The notes: generated by a model not told the origin, from the sequence alone. Counted from the stretch's first letter, positions 26,944 through 35,974 are shown. The stretch is 64,000 nt of DNA from Streptomyces indicus (GCF_900100315.1 NZ_FNFF01000004.1:62001-126000); one strand, 5' to 3'. Program-made: numbers and translations.

Positions 26944-28110
26944 ATGCGTTTCGTGATCGAGGCCGACGGCGGGTCCCGGGGCAATCCGGGGCCCGCGGGC
27001 TACGGCGCCGTGGTCATCGACGGCGACAGCGGCGAAGTGCTCGCCGAGCGCGCCGAGTTCATCGGGGTCGCGAGCAACAACGTTGCGGAGTACCGCGGTC
27101 TGATCGCGGGTCTGGAGGCGGCCTTCGCCCTGGACCCGGCGGGCACCGTGACCGTGCGGATGGACTCCAAGCTCGTGGTCGAGCAGATGTCGGGCCGCTG
27201 GAAGATCAAGCACCCGGACATGAAGCCCCTTGCTGCACGGGCGCGTTCGGCCTTCCCGCCGGCCGCGGTCACGTACGAGTGGATCCCGCGCGAGCGGAAC
27301 AAGCACGCCGACCGCCTGGCCAACGAGGCGATGGACGCGGGCAAGCGGGGCGAACCGTGGGACCCGTCGGCCTCGACGGCGGACCTGGACACGCGTGCGG
27401 CGCGCAATGCCGCGGCGGCCCGGGAGCCGTCGGGCGCGGAACCGTCGGCGTCCCCCGCCCCCTCCGCCCCCTCCGCCCCGGACATGGGCACCCCCACCAC
27501 CTTCGTCCTCCTGCGCCACGGCGAGACCGCGCTCACGCCCCAAAAGCGGTTCTCCGGCAGCGGCGGCAGCGACCCCGCGCTCTCCGACGCCGGCCTCGCC
27601 CAGGCCGAACGCGTCGCCGCCGCGCTGGCCGCGCGCGGCACGATCCAGGCGGTGGTCTCCTCGCCGCTGCTCCGCTGCCGCCAGACGGCCTCGGTGGCCG
27701 CGGCCCGCCTCGGCCTCGACGTGAGCATCGAAGAGGGCCTGCGCGAAACGGACTTCGGAGCCTTCGAGGGCCTGACGTTCGCCGAGGCCAAGGAGCGCTT
27801 CCCGGCCGAACTCGACGCCTGGCTCGCCTCACCCGACGCGGCGCCCCCGGGCGGCGAGTCCTTCGCCGAGGTCGCCGAGCGCGTCGCCGCCACCCGCGAC
27901 CGGCTGACCGAGCGCTACGCGGGCCGCACGGTCCTGCTCGTCACCCACGTCACCCCGGTGAAGACCCTGGTACGGCTCGCCCTCGGCGCCCCGCCCGAGT
28001 CCCTGTTCCGCATGGAACTCTCGGCCGCCTCCCTGACCGCGATCGCGTACTACGCGGACGGCAACGCGAGCGTCCGCCTCTTCAACGACACGTCGCACCT
28101 GCGCAGTTGA
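26944..28110 (+). CDS. Bifunctional RNase H / histidine (acid) phosphatase
   Basis: 388 residues in two domains. Residues about 1-135 are a type I RNase H that cuts RNA in RNA-DNA hybrids (IEADGGSRGNPGPAGYG, EYRGLIAGLEA, MDSKLVVEQ, HADRLANEAMD). An Ala/Pro/Ser linker follows. Residues about 180-388 are a histidine phosphatase (LLRHGETALT with catalytic His, SSPLLRCRQTA, FGAFEGLTF, THVTPVK). This matches Rv2228c, where the phosphatase half resembles the CobC alpha-ribazole phosphatase. ATG 26944 starts exactly at the RNase H domain. Third gene of the Nif3 operon. Confidence 0.93.
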   Translation: MRFVIEADGGSRGNPGPAGYGAVVIDGDSGEVLAERAEFIGVASNNVAEYRGLIAGLEAAFALDPAGTVTVRMDSKLVVEQMSGRWKIKHPDMKPLAARARSAFPPAAVTYEWIPRERNKHADRLANEAMDAGKRGEPWDPSASTADLDTRAARNAAAAREPSGAEPSASPAPSAPSAPDMGTPTTFVLLRHGETALTPQKRFSGSGGSDPALSDAGLAQAERVAAALAARGTIQAVVSSPLLRCRQTASVAAARLGLDVSIEEGLRETDFGAFEGLTFAEAKERFPAELDAWLASPDAAPPGGESFAEVAERVAATRDRLTERYAGRTVLLVTHVTPVKTLVRLALGAPPESLFRMELSAASLTAIAYYADGNASVRLFNDTSHLRS

Positions 28111-28153
28111 AGAACTCGCCTGCGCATGTGGGGGACTCGCCCCACCCGCGCAG

Positions 28154-28777
28154 TCAGCGACGCAGCCCGGCCGCCTCGCGCGCCAGCTTCTCCACCCGCG
28201 CCCAGTCCTTCGCCGCCACCGCGTCCGCCGGGAGCATCCAACTGCCGCCCACGCACCCGACGTTCTTCAGCGCGAGGTAGCCGGGCGCGGAGGCCGGGGT
28301 GATGCCGCCCGTGGGGCAGAAACGGGCCTGGGGGAGCGGACCCGCGAGGGACTTGAGGTAGGCGGTGCCGCCCGCGGCCTCGGCCGGGAAGAACTTCATC
28401 TCGTGCACCCCGCGCTCGAGCAGCGCCACGACCTCCGACGTGGTCGAGACACCCGGCAGGAACGGCACCCCCGACCCCTTCATCGCGTCGAGCAGCGCCT
28501 CCGTCCAGCCGGGGCTGACCAGGAAGCGCGCCCCGGCAGCGACGGAATCCTCGACGTTGCGCGCCGAGATGACCGTGCCCGCGCCGACCACCGCGTCCGG
28601 CACCTCGTCCGCGACCGCCCGGATCGCGTCGAGCGCGGCGGGCGTGCGCAGCGTGACCTCGATCGCGCGCAGCCCGCCGGCGACGAGAGCCCGCGCGAGC
28701 GGCACGGCGTCGGCGAGGTCGTCGATCACGACGACGGGGACGACAGGGGCGAGATCGAGCACGGAGTCGGAAGCCAT
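28154..28777 (-). CDS. eda: KDPG/KHG aldolase (2-dehydro-3-deoxy-phosphogluconate aldolase)
   Basis: 207-residue class I aldolase, splitting KDPG to pyruvate and glyceraldehyde 3-phosphate in the Entner-Doudoroff or uronate pathways. Catalytic Glu is in AIEVTLRT, the Schiff-base Lys in HEMKFFPAEAAGG, and the phosphate-binding loop in CPTGGITP. ATG 28777 is chosen since the conserved fold begins there; the longer frame adds an unrelated lead. Convergent with the RNase H gene, no ED dehydratase nearby. Confidence 0.92.
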   Translation of the reverse strand: MASDSVLDLAPVVPVVVIDDLADAVPLARALVAGGLRAIEVTLRTPAALDAIRAVADEVPDAVVGAGTVISARNVEDSVAAGARFLVSPGWTEALLDAMKGSGVPFLPGVSTTSEVVALLERGVHEMKFFPAEAAGGTAYLKSLAGPLPQARFCPTGGITPASAPGYLALKNVGCVGGSWMLPADAVAAKDWARVEKLAREAAGLRR

Positions 28778-28891
28778 GCCCTCATCCTGCCGCCCGCACC
28801 GCACAATGCGCAAAGCCCATTGCGCCCTCCGCAACGCACAGGTGGGGTGGCCCTTCAGCGGATCGCTTCAGAGGGCCCCAGCGCGACCCCC

Positions 28892-29692
28892 TCAGTGGAT
28901 CTCCGTCACCACCACGTCCAGCGACCACGGACGCCCGGCCCGCGCCGGTGCCTCCGCCTCGACCACGTATCCGAGATCCCGCAGCGCCGTGACCAGCTCG
29001 GCCGGTGCCGACGGGCTCGCGCCCGCGGTCAGGAGATCCCGTACGAGACGGCCCTTGGTCGCCTTGTTGAAGTGGCTCACCACCGAGCGCTTCTCCACCC
29101 CGTCGACCATCTGCGCGTGCAGCACCCGCACCGTCGCCGTCCGCGCGGCCACCTCGCCCTTCGGCTTCCAGGCGTTCGCGTACGCCGACGAGCGCAGGTC
29201 CAGGACCAGGCCGTCCCCGGCCGCCTCCGGCATCACCTCCGCCATCGGCCCGCGCCAGTACGCGCCCAGCGCCCCGAGGCCCGGCAGCTTCACGCCCATC
29301 GAGCATCGGTACGAGGGGATCCGGTCGTTGATGCGCACCGCGCCCCACAGCCCGGAGAAGACGAGCAGCGACTTCGTCGCGCGCCGCTTGGCCGCCGCGT
29401 CCAGGGAGGCCAGGCCCAGGGCGTCGTAGAGGACGCCCGTGTAGATGTCGCCGGCCGGGCGCGCGCCCGCCACGCGCAGCTCCGTGTTCTTGGCGATCTC
29501 GCCGCGCAGGCCCTCGCTCAGACCGAGCACCTCGCGGGCCTTCTCCTCGTCGGTGACGCACAGCTCGACCAGCTCGTCGAGCACGGCGGCGCGCGCCTCG
29601 GCGAGGCCGGGCAGGGACAGTGACTCGGGCTTGAGCGGGGCGCCACGGCCCGAGTCGGCCTTGCCCTCCGACGGCGGCAACAGCACGAGCAC
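28892..29692 (-). CDS. yaaA: Peroxide stress protein YaaA family (DUF328)
   Basis: 266 residues of the YaaA family, which in E. coli lowers free iron and oxidative DNA damage and has a DNA-binding helix-hairpin-helix fold. The diagnostic N terminus LVLLPPSEGKA, the central YTGVLYDALGL, SGLWGAVRINDRIPSYR and the C-terminal SHFNKATKGRLVRDLL are present. It begins with GTG 29692, with GAAGGAGAACGAAC just before. It is divergent from the RNB nuclease gene. Confidence 0.9.
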   Translation of the reverse strand: MLVLLPPSEGKADSGRGAPLKPESLSLPGLAEARAAVLDELVELCVTDEEKAREVLGLSEGLRGEIAKNTELRVAGARPAGDIYTGVLYDALGLASLDAAAKRRATKSLLVFSGLWGAVRINDRIPSYRCSMGVKLPGLGALGAYWRGPMAEVMPEAAGDGLVLDLRSSAYANAWKPKGEVAARTATVRVLHAQMVDGVEKRSVVSHFNKATKGRLVRDLLTAGASPSAPAELVTALRDLGYVVEAEAPARAGRPWSLDVVVTEIH

Positions 29693-29801
29693 GTTCGTTC
29701 TCCTTCAGCGGTACGAGGCGGGGGTGCGGCCCCGGTGCAGGGTACCGAGCCGGAGAGCACCCCCGTGCGTCACCGACCGCGCGCCCGGGCCCTGTCCGCC
29801 C

Positions 29802-29807
29802 TAGGCT
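29802..29807 (+). promoter_or_regulatory. -10 hexamer of a leaderless start
   Basis: TAGGCT lies seven bases before ATG 29815, same sequence as at 7237-7242. Confidence 0.5.
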
Positions 29808-29814
29808 CGGTGCC

Positions 29815-31260
29815 ATGCCTCGCCGCCCCATGCATGTGACCGGAGCAGCCGAAGCCCCGCTGCGGGCCGCCTTGCGCGAGCTGCGGACCCGCCTGGAAGT
29901 GCCCGCGGACTTCCCGCCCGACGTCCTCGCGGAGGCCGCGGAAGCCGTCAAGTCGCCCGATCTGAGCGGGCACCGGGACGCGACCGACCTGCCGTTCTTC
30001 ACCATCGACCCGCCCACGTCGAAGGACCTGGACCAGGCGATGTTCCTGGAGCGGCGCGAGGGCGGCGGCTTCCGGGTGCGGTACGCGATCGCGGACGTGG
30101 CCGCCTGGGTGAAGCCGGGCGGGGCGCTGGACCGCGAGGCGCACGCGCGCGTGACCACCCTCTACTTCCCGGACGAGAGGACGCCGCTGCACCCGCCCGT
30201 CCTCTCCGAGGGCGCCGCGAGTCTGCTGCCCGGCCAGGACTGCCCGGCCCTGCTGTGGACCATCGACCTCGACGCGGAAGGGCGGTCCGTCGCCACGGAT
30301 GTGCAGCGGGCGCTCGTCCGCAGCCGCGCCAAGCTCGACTACGAAGGCGTCCAGCAGGCCATCGACGCGGGCACCGCCGAGGAACCGCTCGCCCTGCTCA
30401 AGGAGATCGGCCTCCTGCGCGACGCCCAGGAGATCGCCCGCGGCGGCATCTCGCTCAATGTCCCCGAGCAGGAGATCGTCGAGCGCCCGGACGGCTACCA
30501 CCTGGCCTACCGCGCCCCGCTGCCCGCCGACGGCTGGAACGCCCACATCTCCCTGCTCACCGGCGCCGCGGCCGCCGACCTGATGCTCGGTTACGGCACC
30601 GGCATCCTGCGCACCCTGCCCTCCGCCCCGCAGGGCGCGGTGGGCCGGCTGCGCCGCTCCGCGAAGGCCCTCGGCATCGACTGGCCGCACCACGTCCCGT
30701 ACGCCGATGTCGTACGCGGCCTCGACCCGCGCAAGGAGAAGCACGCGGCCTTCCTCCAGGAGTGCACGACCCTCCTGAGGGGCGCGGGCTACACGGTGTT
30801 CACCGGCGGCGAGCTGCCCGACCCGCGGATCCACGCCGCCGTCGCCGACGAGTACACGCACTGCACCGCGCCCCTGCGCCGCCTCGTCGACCGGTACGCG
30901 GGCGAGATCTGCCTGGCCGCGGCCGCCGGGCGCGGCACTCCCGAGTGGGTGCTCACGGCTCTGGACGCGCTGCCGCAGGAGATGGCCGACGGTACGCGGC
31001 GGGCCAACAGCATCGAGCGCGAGTGCGTGGACATCGTCGAGGCGGCGCTGCTCAGGGACCGGGTCGGCGAGATGTTCGACGCCGTCGTGGTCGATGTGAA
31101 GGAGCAGCAACCGACCGTCGGCACCGTGCACTTGGAGGAGCCGGCCGTGGTCGCCCGGATCGAGGGCGGCGGGTCCAGGCTGCCGCTCGGCGAACGGCTG
31201 CGGGTGCGGCTCACGCAGGCCGATCCGGGACGGGCGAAGGTTCAGTTCGCGCCGGCGTGA
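29815..31260 (+). CDS. RNB-domain ribonuclease (RNase II/R family, short form)
   Basis: 481-residue 3'-5' exoribonuclease. The RNB catalytic core begins near residue 55 with DLPFFTIDPPTSKDLDQAM, whose acidic residues hold the magnesium ion, then YAIADVAAWVKPGGALD and TLYFPDERTPLHP. ADEYTHCTAPLRRLVDRY is the conserved distal RNB segment. It lacks the cold-shock domains of long RNase R forms and has only a short C-terminal beta domain (about 415-475). The start appears leaderless. Its end overlaps a convergent gene by 19 bp. Confidence 0.92.
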   Translation: MPRRPMHVTGAAEAPLRAALRELRTRLEVPADFPPDVLAEAAEAVKSPDLSGHRDATDLPFFTIDPPTSKDLDQAMFLERREGGGFRVRYAIADVAAWVKPGGALDREAHARVTTLYFPDERTPLHPPVLSEGAASLLPGQDCPALLWTIDLDAEGRSVATDVQRALVRSRAKLDYEGVQQAIDAGTAEEPLALLKEIGLLRDAQEIARGGISLNVPEQEIVERPDGYHLAYRAPLPADGWNAHISLLTGAAAADLMLGYGTGILRTLPSAPQGAVGRLRRSAKALGIDWPHHVPYADVVRGLDPRKEKHAAFLQECTTLLRGAGYTVFTGGELPDPRIHAAVADEYTHCTAPLRRLVDRYAGEICLAAAAGRGTPEWVLTALDALPQEMADGTRRANSIERECVDIVEAALLRDRVGEMFDAVVVDVKEQQPTVGTVHLEEPAVVARIEGGGSRLPLGERLRVRLTQADPGRAKVQFAPA

Positions 31261-31907
31261 TCCCCGCTCTCGCGCGCGTCCGCCGCCTGCGTCTGTGCTT
31301 GCTTCACCGCGGCCACCAGCGCCGCCGGATCGTCGGCGTTGAACCGGATCACGCGCGCCTCGCCCCGTGATCCCAGCGGCCGTACGAACGGGACCGCTTC
31401 CACGAGCTCGACGGTCACGGTGGTCTGCCCGCCGATGACCACGTCGAGCACGCCGTCCTCGCTCAACTGGAAGTGCTTGCCCTGCGGATAGCGGCGCTCC
31501 ACCCGTACCGACCGGATGTCCCGCGCCCGCAGCCGCAGGTCGAACAGCGCCCCGTACCGGATCCTCAACGAGCCGTCCGCCCCGGCCACATGGGGCCGGG
31601 TCACGCACGCCGCGTGCAGCCCGAGGATCTGGAGGACGCCGTACACGTCGACGAACGTGACCACCGCGTGCACGGTCGGCCAGGGGATCAGGAAGGCCAG
31701 CACCACGGTCTCGACGACGGCCACGAACAGGAAGCCGAAGATCAGGGCGGTCTGCGCCTGGGTGTACCCCGCGCCGTGCGCACCGGGCCCGACCTCGTGC
31801 CGCCGCCGGGTGATCCAGAGCCACAGGCTGCGGAAGGCCTTGAACTCGTGGACGGTGAGCCGCTTCAGAACCCGCCAGGCGGCGCTCGCCCTCGTACCGC
31901 TGCTCAT
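31242..31907 (-). CDS. Hypothetical two-helix membrane protein with PH-like domain
   Basis: 221 residues. Two transmembrane helices around 54-74 and 78-100 are followed by a beta-rich domain (about 115-200) resembling bacterial PH domains: it has the LRIRYGALFDLRLRARDIRSVRVE strand-turn pattern, shown here only as a description of its beta character. Its ATG overlaps the MerR stop as ATGA, so it is coupled to the regulator and probably its target. Function unknown. Confidence 0.75.
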   Translation of the reverse strand: MSSGTRASAAWRVLKRLTVHEFKAFRSLWLWITRRRHEVGPGAHGAGYTQAQTALIFGFLFVAVVETVVLAFLIPWPTVHAVVTFVDVYGVLQILGLHAACVTRPHVAGADGSLRIRYGALFDLRLRARDIRSVRVERRYPQGKHFQLSEDGVLDVVIGGQTTVTVELVEAVPFVRPLGSRGEARVIRFNADDPAALVAAVKQAQTQAADARESGDHAGAN

Positions 31908-32683
31908 CCCGTGCCCCTCCCTGCCCGTGCCGTCAACGCGGTCATGAACCGCCGGATCACCGCCGCCTGCGCCGGCGCGAAATCGTCCAGGAGCGCCTGT
32001 CCGTAAGGGTGTTCGCGGCTCGCGTCGCCCACGCCCGCGAGCAGGCCGAGCATCGTGTCCGGCACGGCCGCGGCGAACTCCTCGGCGAGCGGCCCGATCC
32101 GCGGATCGTCCGGCGCCGCGTGCTCGAGCGCGTCGAGCCGCTCGTACAACTCCTGCATCCGCGCCGCCAGTCCGGGGTCCTGGGCGAGCGGGCGCAGGGC
32201 GGCGAGGATCCGGTCGCGCTCCTCGGACGGTGCCATCGAGTCGATCAGCATCAGATGCTGGCGGTCCTTGGCGGCGCTCGCGGAACGGCTGGGCGAGAAC
32301 GCGCCGAGCAGCTCCGCGAGCCCCGGCGACACCGGCCCCTCGGCGGGCAGCGTGCCCGCCTTCGCCTGCTCCAGGAGCACCCGCAGGCGCGCCCGGAGCT
32401 CCTCGATCGCGGCCTCCTGGCGGGCGAGGTCCTCGTCCAACTCCTGGAGTACCTCGGCCAGTTCGCGCCCCTCGTCGTCGGCGAGGACGTCGCGCACCTC
32501 GGGCAGGCCGAGCCCCAGCTCGGTGAGCCGCCGGATGCGGGCGAGCACGACGGCGTGCCGGACGCCGTAGTCGCGGTAGCCGTTGGGCAGCCGGTCGGGT
32601 TCGGGCAGCAGCCCGAGGTGGTGGTAATGCCGCACGGCGCGCGGGGTGACCCCGGCGAGCGCGGCGATCTCGCCGATGCGCAT
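31904..32683 (-). CDS. MerR-family transcriptional regulator
   Basis: 259 residues. N-terminal winged helix (MRIGEIAALAGVTPRAVRHYHHLGLLPEPDR, residues 1-70) with the family VR-YH motif, a dimerisation helix (about 75-115) and a large, uncharacterised helical effector domain resembling the TipA-like ligand-binding class. The promoter has the 19-bp spacer and dyad that MerR proteins require and lies immediately before the ATG, so it is autoregulated and likely leaderless. It drives the PH-like membrane protein gene too. Confidence 0.9.
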   Translation of the reverse strand: MRIGEIAALAGVTPRAVRHYHHLGLLPEPDRLPNGYRDYGVRHAVVLARIRRLTELGLGLPEVRDVLADDEGRELAEVLQELDEDLARQEAAIEELRARLRVLLEQAKAGTLPAEGPVSPGLAELLGAFSPSRSASAAKDRQHLMLIDSMAPSEERDRILAALRPLAQDPGLAARMQELYERLDALEHAAPDDPRIGPLAEEFAAAVPDTMLGLLAGVGDASREHPYGQALLDDFAPAQAAVIRRFMTALTARAGRGTG

Positions 32684-32689
32684 GCCCTC

Positions 32690-32720
32690 AGTAGAAACCC
32701 TGACGCTGCGACAAGGTCAA
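32690..32720 (-). promoter_or_regulatory. MerR-type promoter with 19-bp spacer and 21-bp dyad
   Basis: On the minus strand, -35 TTGACC (32720-32715), a 19-bp spacer and TCTACT (32695-32690). An imperfect dyad, ACCTTGTCGC-A-GCGTCAGGGT (8 of 10 pairs), fills the spacer (32697-32717). The ATG follows six bases after the -10. Confidence 0.7.
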
Positions 32721-32750
32721 GCCGCCGCGGGCGCCTCTCGCCTGCAGGGC

Positions 32751-32799
32751 TTGACGGCTAACGGTGTTAGCCCTACGTTGGTGGCTAACGGGGTTAGCC
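32751..32799 (+). promoter_or_regulatory. Promoter with two perfect TetR operators
   Basis: -35 TTGACG (32751-32756), 17-bp spacer, -10 TACGTT (32774-32779). Operator 1, GGCTAAC-GGT-GTTAGCC (32756-32772), fills the spacer; operator 2, GGCTAAC-GGG-GTTAGCC (32783-32799), covers the start site. Both have perfect 7-bp arms, 27 bp apart. They almost certainly bind the TetR encoded by the operon's second gene. Confidence 0.8.
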
Positions 32800-32850
32800 A
32801 TTCTGAAGCCCGCCGCTTCGAGCCGCCCCCGTCGACCGAAAGGACCCGTC

Positions 32851-33315
32851 ATGGCCACCGCCACCGCCGCGACCGGCGCCGGCTCCGCCACCACCGCGAA
32901 GCCCACTGGCGCCACCGCAGGCACGAAGCTCCGCCCGGGCGCCAAACTCCGCCGCGGGGCCTGGCTCGCGAACGGCCTCTTCTGGACGGCGTTCGCGGTC
33001 CTGGAGGCCGTCAACCACGGCTGGCTCGCCGGCCTCGTGGCCTTCGCGTTCTTCCTCGCCCCGGACTTCGCGCTCTTCATCGACCTGCCGGGCTCCGCGC
33101 GCATGCCGCGCGGCGGACTCTCACCGCGCGCCGTCCCGTACTACAACGGCGCCCACCGCGCACTGCTCCCGGTCTCCCTCATGGCCGCCTACACCTTCCT
33201 GCCGGTGGACGCGCCCGCGCTCTTCGCGGGCCTGTGCGGCTGGCTGGCCCACATCTCGTACGATCGCGCCTTCGGCTACGGACTGCGGACGAAGGAAGGG
33301 TTCCAGCGTGCCTGA
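32851..33315 (+). CDS. DUF4260 membrane protein
   Basis: 154 residues: an Ala/Thr-rich N terminus (about 35 residues), then about four hydrophobic helices with the DUF4260 pattern PDFALFIDLPG, YNGAHR and the C-terminal HISYDRAFGYGLRT. The family has no known activity. ATG 32851 is chosen for its GAAAGGA site. Its stop overlaps the TetR gene, so the two are one autoregulated unit; the TetR ligand may also be relevant to this protein. Confidence 0.82.
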   Translation: MATATAATGAGSATTAKPTGATAGTKLRPGAKLRRGAWLANGLFWTAFAVLEAVNHGWLAGLVAFAFFLAPDFALFIDLPGSARMPRGGLSPRAVPYYNGAHRALLPVSLMAAYTFLPVDAPALFAGLCGWLAHISYDRAFGYGLRTKEGFQRA

Positions 33316-33832
33316 GGGCTCCACCACCGACCGGCTCACCCCGCGCAAGCGCGAGATCGTGACCGAGGCCCGCGCCCTGCTCGAGGAGCACGGCGCCGGC
33401 GCGCTGACCATGCGGGCGCTCGCCGACCGCCTCGGCATCAAGGCGCCCTCGCTCTACAAGCACTTCCCGGACAAGGCGGCGCTCGAGCTCGAACTGATCG
33501 TGCTCGGCCTGGAGGAGACGGCCGAGGCGCTCGAAGCCGCCGCGGACTCCCTGCCCTCGCTGATGAAGGCGTACCAGGCCTACGCCCTGGCCCACCCCCA
33601 CCTCTACCGCCTCAACACGGAGCGTGCCCTGCCCCGCGAGAAGCTCCCCGAGGGCCTCGAAGCCCGCGCGGCGGCCCCGCTCCTGCGGGTCTGCGGCGGC
33701 GACGTGGACACGGCACGGGCGGCCTGGGCCTTCGCCCACGGGATGGTGATCCTCCAGCTCAACGGCCGGTTTCCGGACGACGCCGATCTGTCGGCGGCAT
33801 GGGAGACCGGGGCGGACGCCTTCGAAGGGTGA
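33308..33832 (+). CDS. TetR-family regulator (WHG-type C-terminal domain)
   Basis: 174 residues. Helix-turn-helix at about 12-58 (KREIVTEARALLEEHG, MRALADRLGIKAPSLYKHF), then a short ligand domain ending in AWAFAHGMVILQLNGRF, typical of the WHG group. GTG 33308 overlaps the DUF4260 stop by 8 bp. The two perfect GGCTAAC-N3-GTTAGCC sites in the operon promoter are its likely operators, giving negative autoregulation. Confidence 0.9.
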   Translation: MPEGSTTDRLTPRKREIVTEARALLEEHGAGALTMRALADRLGIKAPSLYKHFPDKAALELELIVLGLEETAEALEAAADSLPSLMKAYQAYALAHPHLYRLNTERALPREKLPEGLEARAAAPLLRVCGGDVDTARAAWAFAHGMVILQLNGRFPDDADLSAAWETGADAFEG

Positions 33833-33946
33833 GGAAGGCCGCAGCGGCCCGAGGGTGCTCCGGTCCTGACGACGCGAACTGTCATTTAAGCTTCAGGGCG
33901 GCTCGCGGGGAGGTGGGTCGCCTGTACCCGAGGGAGAAGTGAGGTA

Positions 33947-34609
33947 ATGCCGGTGATCTGCGTCGGAGGCATGATCGGAATCGGCAAGACGAGCGTCGCC
34001 GAACTGATCGCCAAGGAGCTGGGCAGCGAGGTCTTCTACGAGAGCGTCGAGGACAACCCGATCCTGCCGCTCTTCTACACGGCGACCCCGGAGGAGATAC
34101 AGGCCAAGCGCTACCCCTTCCTCCTCCAGCTCTACTTCCTGCAGACCCGGTTCGCCGCGATCAAGCAGGCGTACAAGCAGAACGACAACGTCCTCGACCG
34201 CTCCATCTACGAGGACTGGTACTTCGCCAAGGTCAACCACGACCTCGGCCGCATCAGCTCCCTCGAGATGCAGGTGTACGAGGGTCTGCTCGACGAGATG
34301 ATGCGCGAGATCGACGGCCTGCCGTACCGCAAGGCCCCCGACCTCATGGTCTACCTCAAGGCGGACTTCGAGACGGTCCTGCACCGGATCGGCCTGCGCG
34401 GCCGCGACTTCGAGCAGGACGAGAGCCTCGTCGAGTACTACCGGATCCTGTGGTCGGGCTACGACGACTGGGTCCACAAGCACTACTCGGCCAGCGAGGT
34501 CCTCGTCATCGACATGAACCACACCGACGTGGTGAACCACCCCGAGGACGCGGCCCGCGTGGTCCAGGAGGTCAAGGACGCGCTGGCGGCGGTCGGCCGG
34601 CGGGCCTGA
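33947..34609 (+). CDS. Deoxynucleoside kinase (dGK/dAK type)
   Basis: 220-residue salvage kinase phosphorylating deoxyribonucleosides with ATP. P-loop GGMIGIGKTS at residues 7-16, the substrate-base region YFLQTRFAAIKQ, the DRS motif (LDRSIYEDWYF) and a LID segment near RIGLRGRDFEQDE are visible. Length fits bacterial dGK/dAK enzymes. Ribosome site GGGAG...GAGG precedes ATG 33947. Single gene followed 53 bp later by an amidohydrolase. Confidence 0.92.
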   Translation: MPVICVGGMIGIGKTSVAELIAKELGSEVFYESVEDNPILPLFYTATPEEIQAKRYPFLLQLYFLQTRFAAIKQAYKQNDNVLDRSIYEDWYFAKVNHDLGRISSLEMQVYEGLLDEMMREIDGLPYRKAPDLMVYLKADFETVLHRIGLRGRDFEQDESLVEYYRILWSGYDDWVHKHYSASEVLVIDMNHTDVVNHPEDAARVVQEVKDALAAVGRRA

Positions 34610-34662
34610 GGCCGGCGCACGCACGGCACCCCGATCGCGTGGACCGAAGGAGTCACACGGAC

Positions 34663-35583
34663 GTGCGGGAGACGCAGGACGAAGCGGTCGAGGTCGAGGA
34701 GTTCTGGCGCGGGCTCGGCCTGCCCGGACTGATCGACGTGCACACGCACTTCATGCCCGAGCGGGTCCTGAAGAAGGTCTGGGCGTACTTCGACGCGGTC
34801 GGCCCGATGACCGGGGTGCCCTGGCCGATCACCTACCGGGACGCCGAGGACGAACGCGTCGGAAGACTGCGGGAGTTCGGCGTACGGGCCTTCACCGCCA
34901 TGATCTACCCGCACAAGCCCGGCATGGCCGCCTGGCTCAACGACTGGGCCTGCGGGTTCGCCGCCCGCACCCCGGACTGTCTGCACACCGGCACGTTCTT
35001 CCCGGAACCCGGTGCCGCAGACGAGGTCCGCCGCACGATCGAGGCCGGCGCCGCGATCTTCAAGGCGCATCTCCAGGTCGGCGCCTACGACCCGACGGAC
35101 CGGCTGCTCGACGACGTGTGGGGCACGCTCGCGGAGAGCGGCACCCCCGTCGTCACACACTGCGGTTCCGGACCCGTCCCCGGCCGGCACACCGGCCCCG
35201 GCCCCATCGGCGCGGTCCTGGCCCGCCACCCCCGACTGCGCCTGATCGTCGCCCACATGGGGACGCCCGAGTACGCCGAGTTCCTGGACCTCGCGGACCG
35301 CTTCCCGAACGTCCACCTGGACACGACCATGGTGTTCACCGACTTCACGGAACGGCTGGCCCCCTTCCCGCCCGACCTGCTGCCGCGCCTGACCCACCAC
35401 CAGAACCGCATCCTGCTCGGCACCGACTTCCCGAACATCCCCTACTCGTACGCACACGCCCTGGACGCCCTCGCCCGCCTCGGCCTTGACGACACCTGGC
35501 TCCGCGCAGTCTGCTTCACCAACGCCACCCGCCTCTTCGCCTCCGCACCTGCGGTGCGACGCCTGTCCGGCACACCGGACTGA
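34663..35583 (+). CDS. Metal-dependent amidohydrolase (Amidohydro_2 family)
   Basis: 306-residue TIM-barrel hydrolase or decarboxylase. Metal-ligand HxH in GLIDVHTHFMPE (residue about 26), THCGSG, the mid-barrel His in VAHMGTPEY and the conserved Asp in LLGTDFPNIPY are present, the set seen in the ACMSD/gamma-resorcylate decarboxylase group. GTG 34663 follows GGAG. The substrate is not predictable. Confidence 0.88.
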   Translation: MRETQDEAVEVEEFWRGLGLPGLIDVHTHFMPERVLKKVWAYFDAVGPMTGVPWPITYRDAEDERVGRLREFGVRAFTAMIYPHKPGMAAWLNDWACGFAARTPDCLHTGTFFPEPGAADEVRRTIEAGAAIFKAHLQVGAYDPTDRLLDDVWGTLAESGTPVVTHCGSGPVPGRHTGPGPIGAVLARHPRLRLIVAHMGTPEYAEFLDLADRFPNVHLDTTMVFTDFTERLAPFPPDLLPRLTHHQNRILLGTDFPNIPYSYAHALDALARLGLDDTWLRAVCFTNATRLFASAPAVRRLSGTPD

Positions 35584-35974
35584 CCACGGCGCCCCGGACC
35601 GCGAGCCCGCTGCAGGCGCGGATCAGCTTGCTCCGCGAGGCCGGGTGCCTTCCCGGTCCACCTCCCGCACTGGTCAGCCGGGGCGGCCGGGCGCCGAGCC
35701 CGACTGACTTGGCCGGTGAGTGGACCCGCTGCTCGCTTCTTGCGCATGAGGCGCCTGCGCAACGCAAGGAGGCAATCGCACTCAAACGTTCGATGGTCAG
35801 GGCAATCATGGCGGGTGATGACCGAATCCCAACCGGGCGTAGCCTGTGCCGGCGAAGGTTGCTCTGTGCCACCGAAGTCTGAGCGGCTCAAGTCACCTGC
35901 ACCGTGGCGACTGTTGTGGGGGTGATGACCAGGGCGTCGGGGGGAAAGAGGGTCCCTGACTCAGGGAGACTGCA
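35584..35974. other. Intergenic region without a supported gene
   Basis: 391 bp between the amidohydrolase and phosphatase genes. Short frames exist on both strands but none has a ribosome site or a recognisable product. Its composition is lower in GC than its surroundings. A 15-bp palindrome lies at its right end. Confidence 0.5.
35953..35967. promoter_or_regulatory. Palindrome overlapping the ribosome site of the phosphatase gene
   Basis: TCCCTGA-C-TCAGGGA, perfect 7-bp arms. The right arm includes the AGGGA Shine-Dalgarno of the next gene, so it could be an operator or a small hairpin hiding the ribosome site. Confidence 0.5.

Noticed and set aside
35442..35891. Minus-strand 149-codon frame and overlapping plus-strand small frames
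   Set aside because: No ribosome site, no recognisable product, and partly antisense to the amidohydrolase. Not supported as genes.
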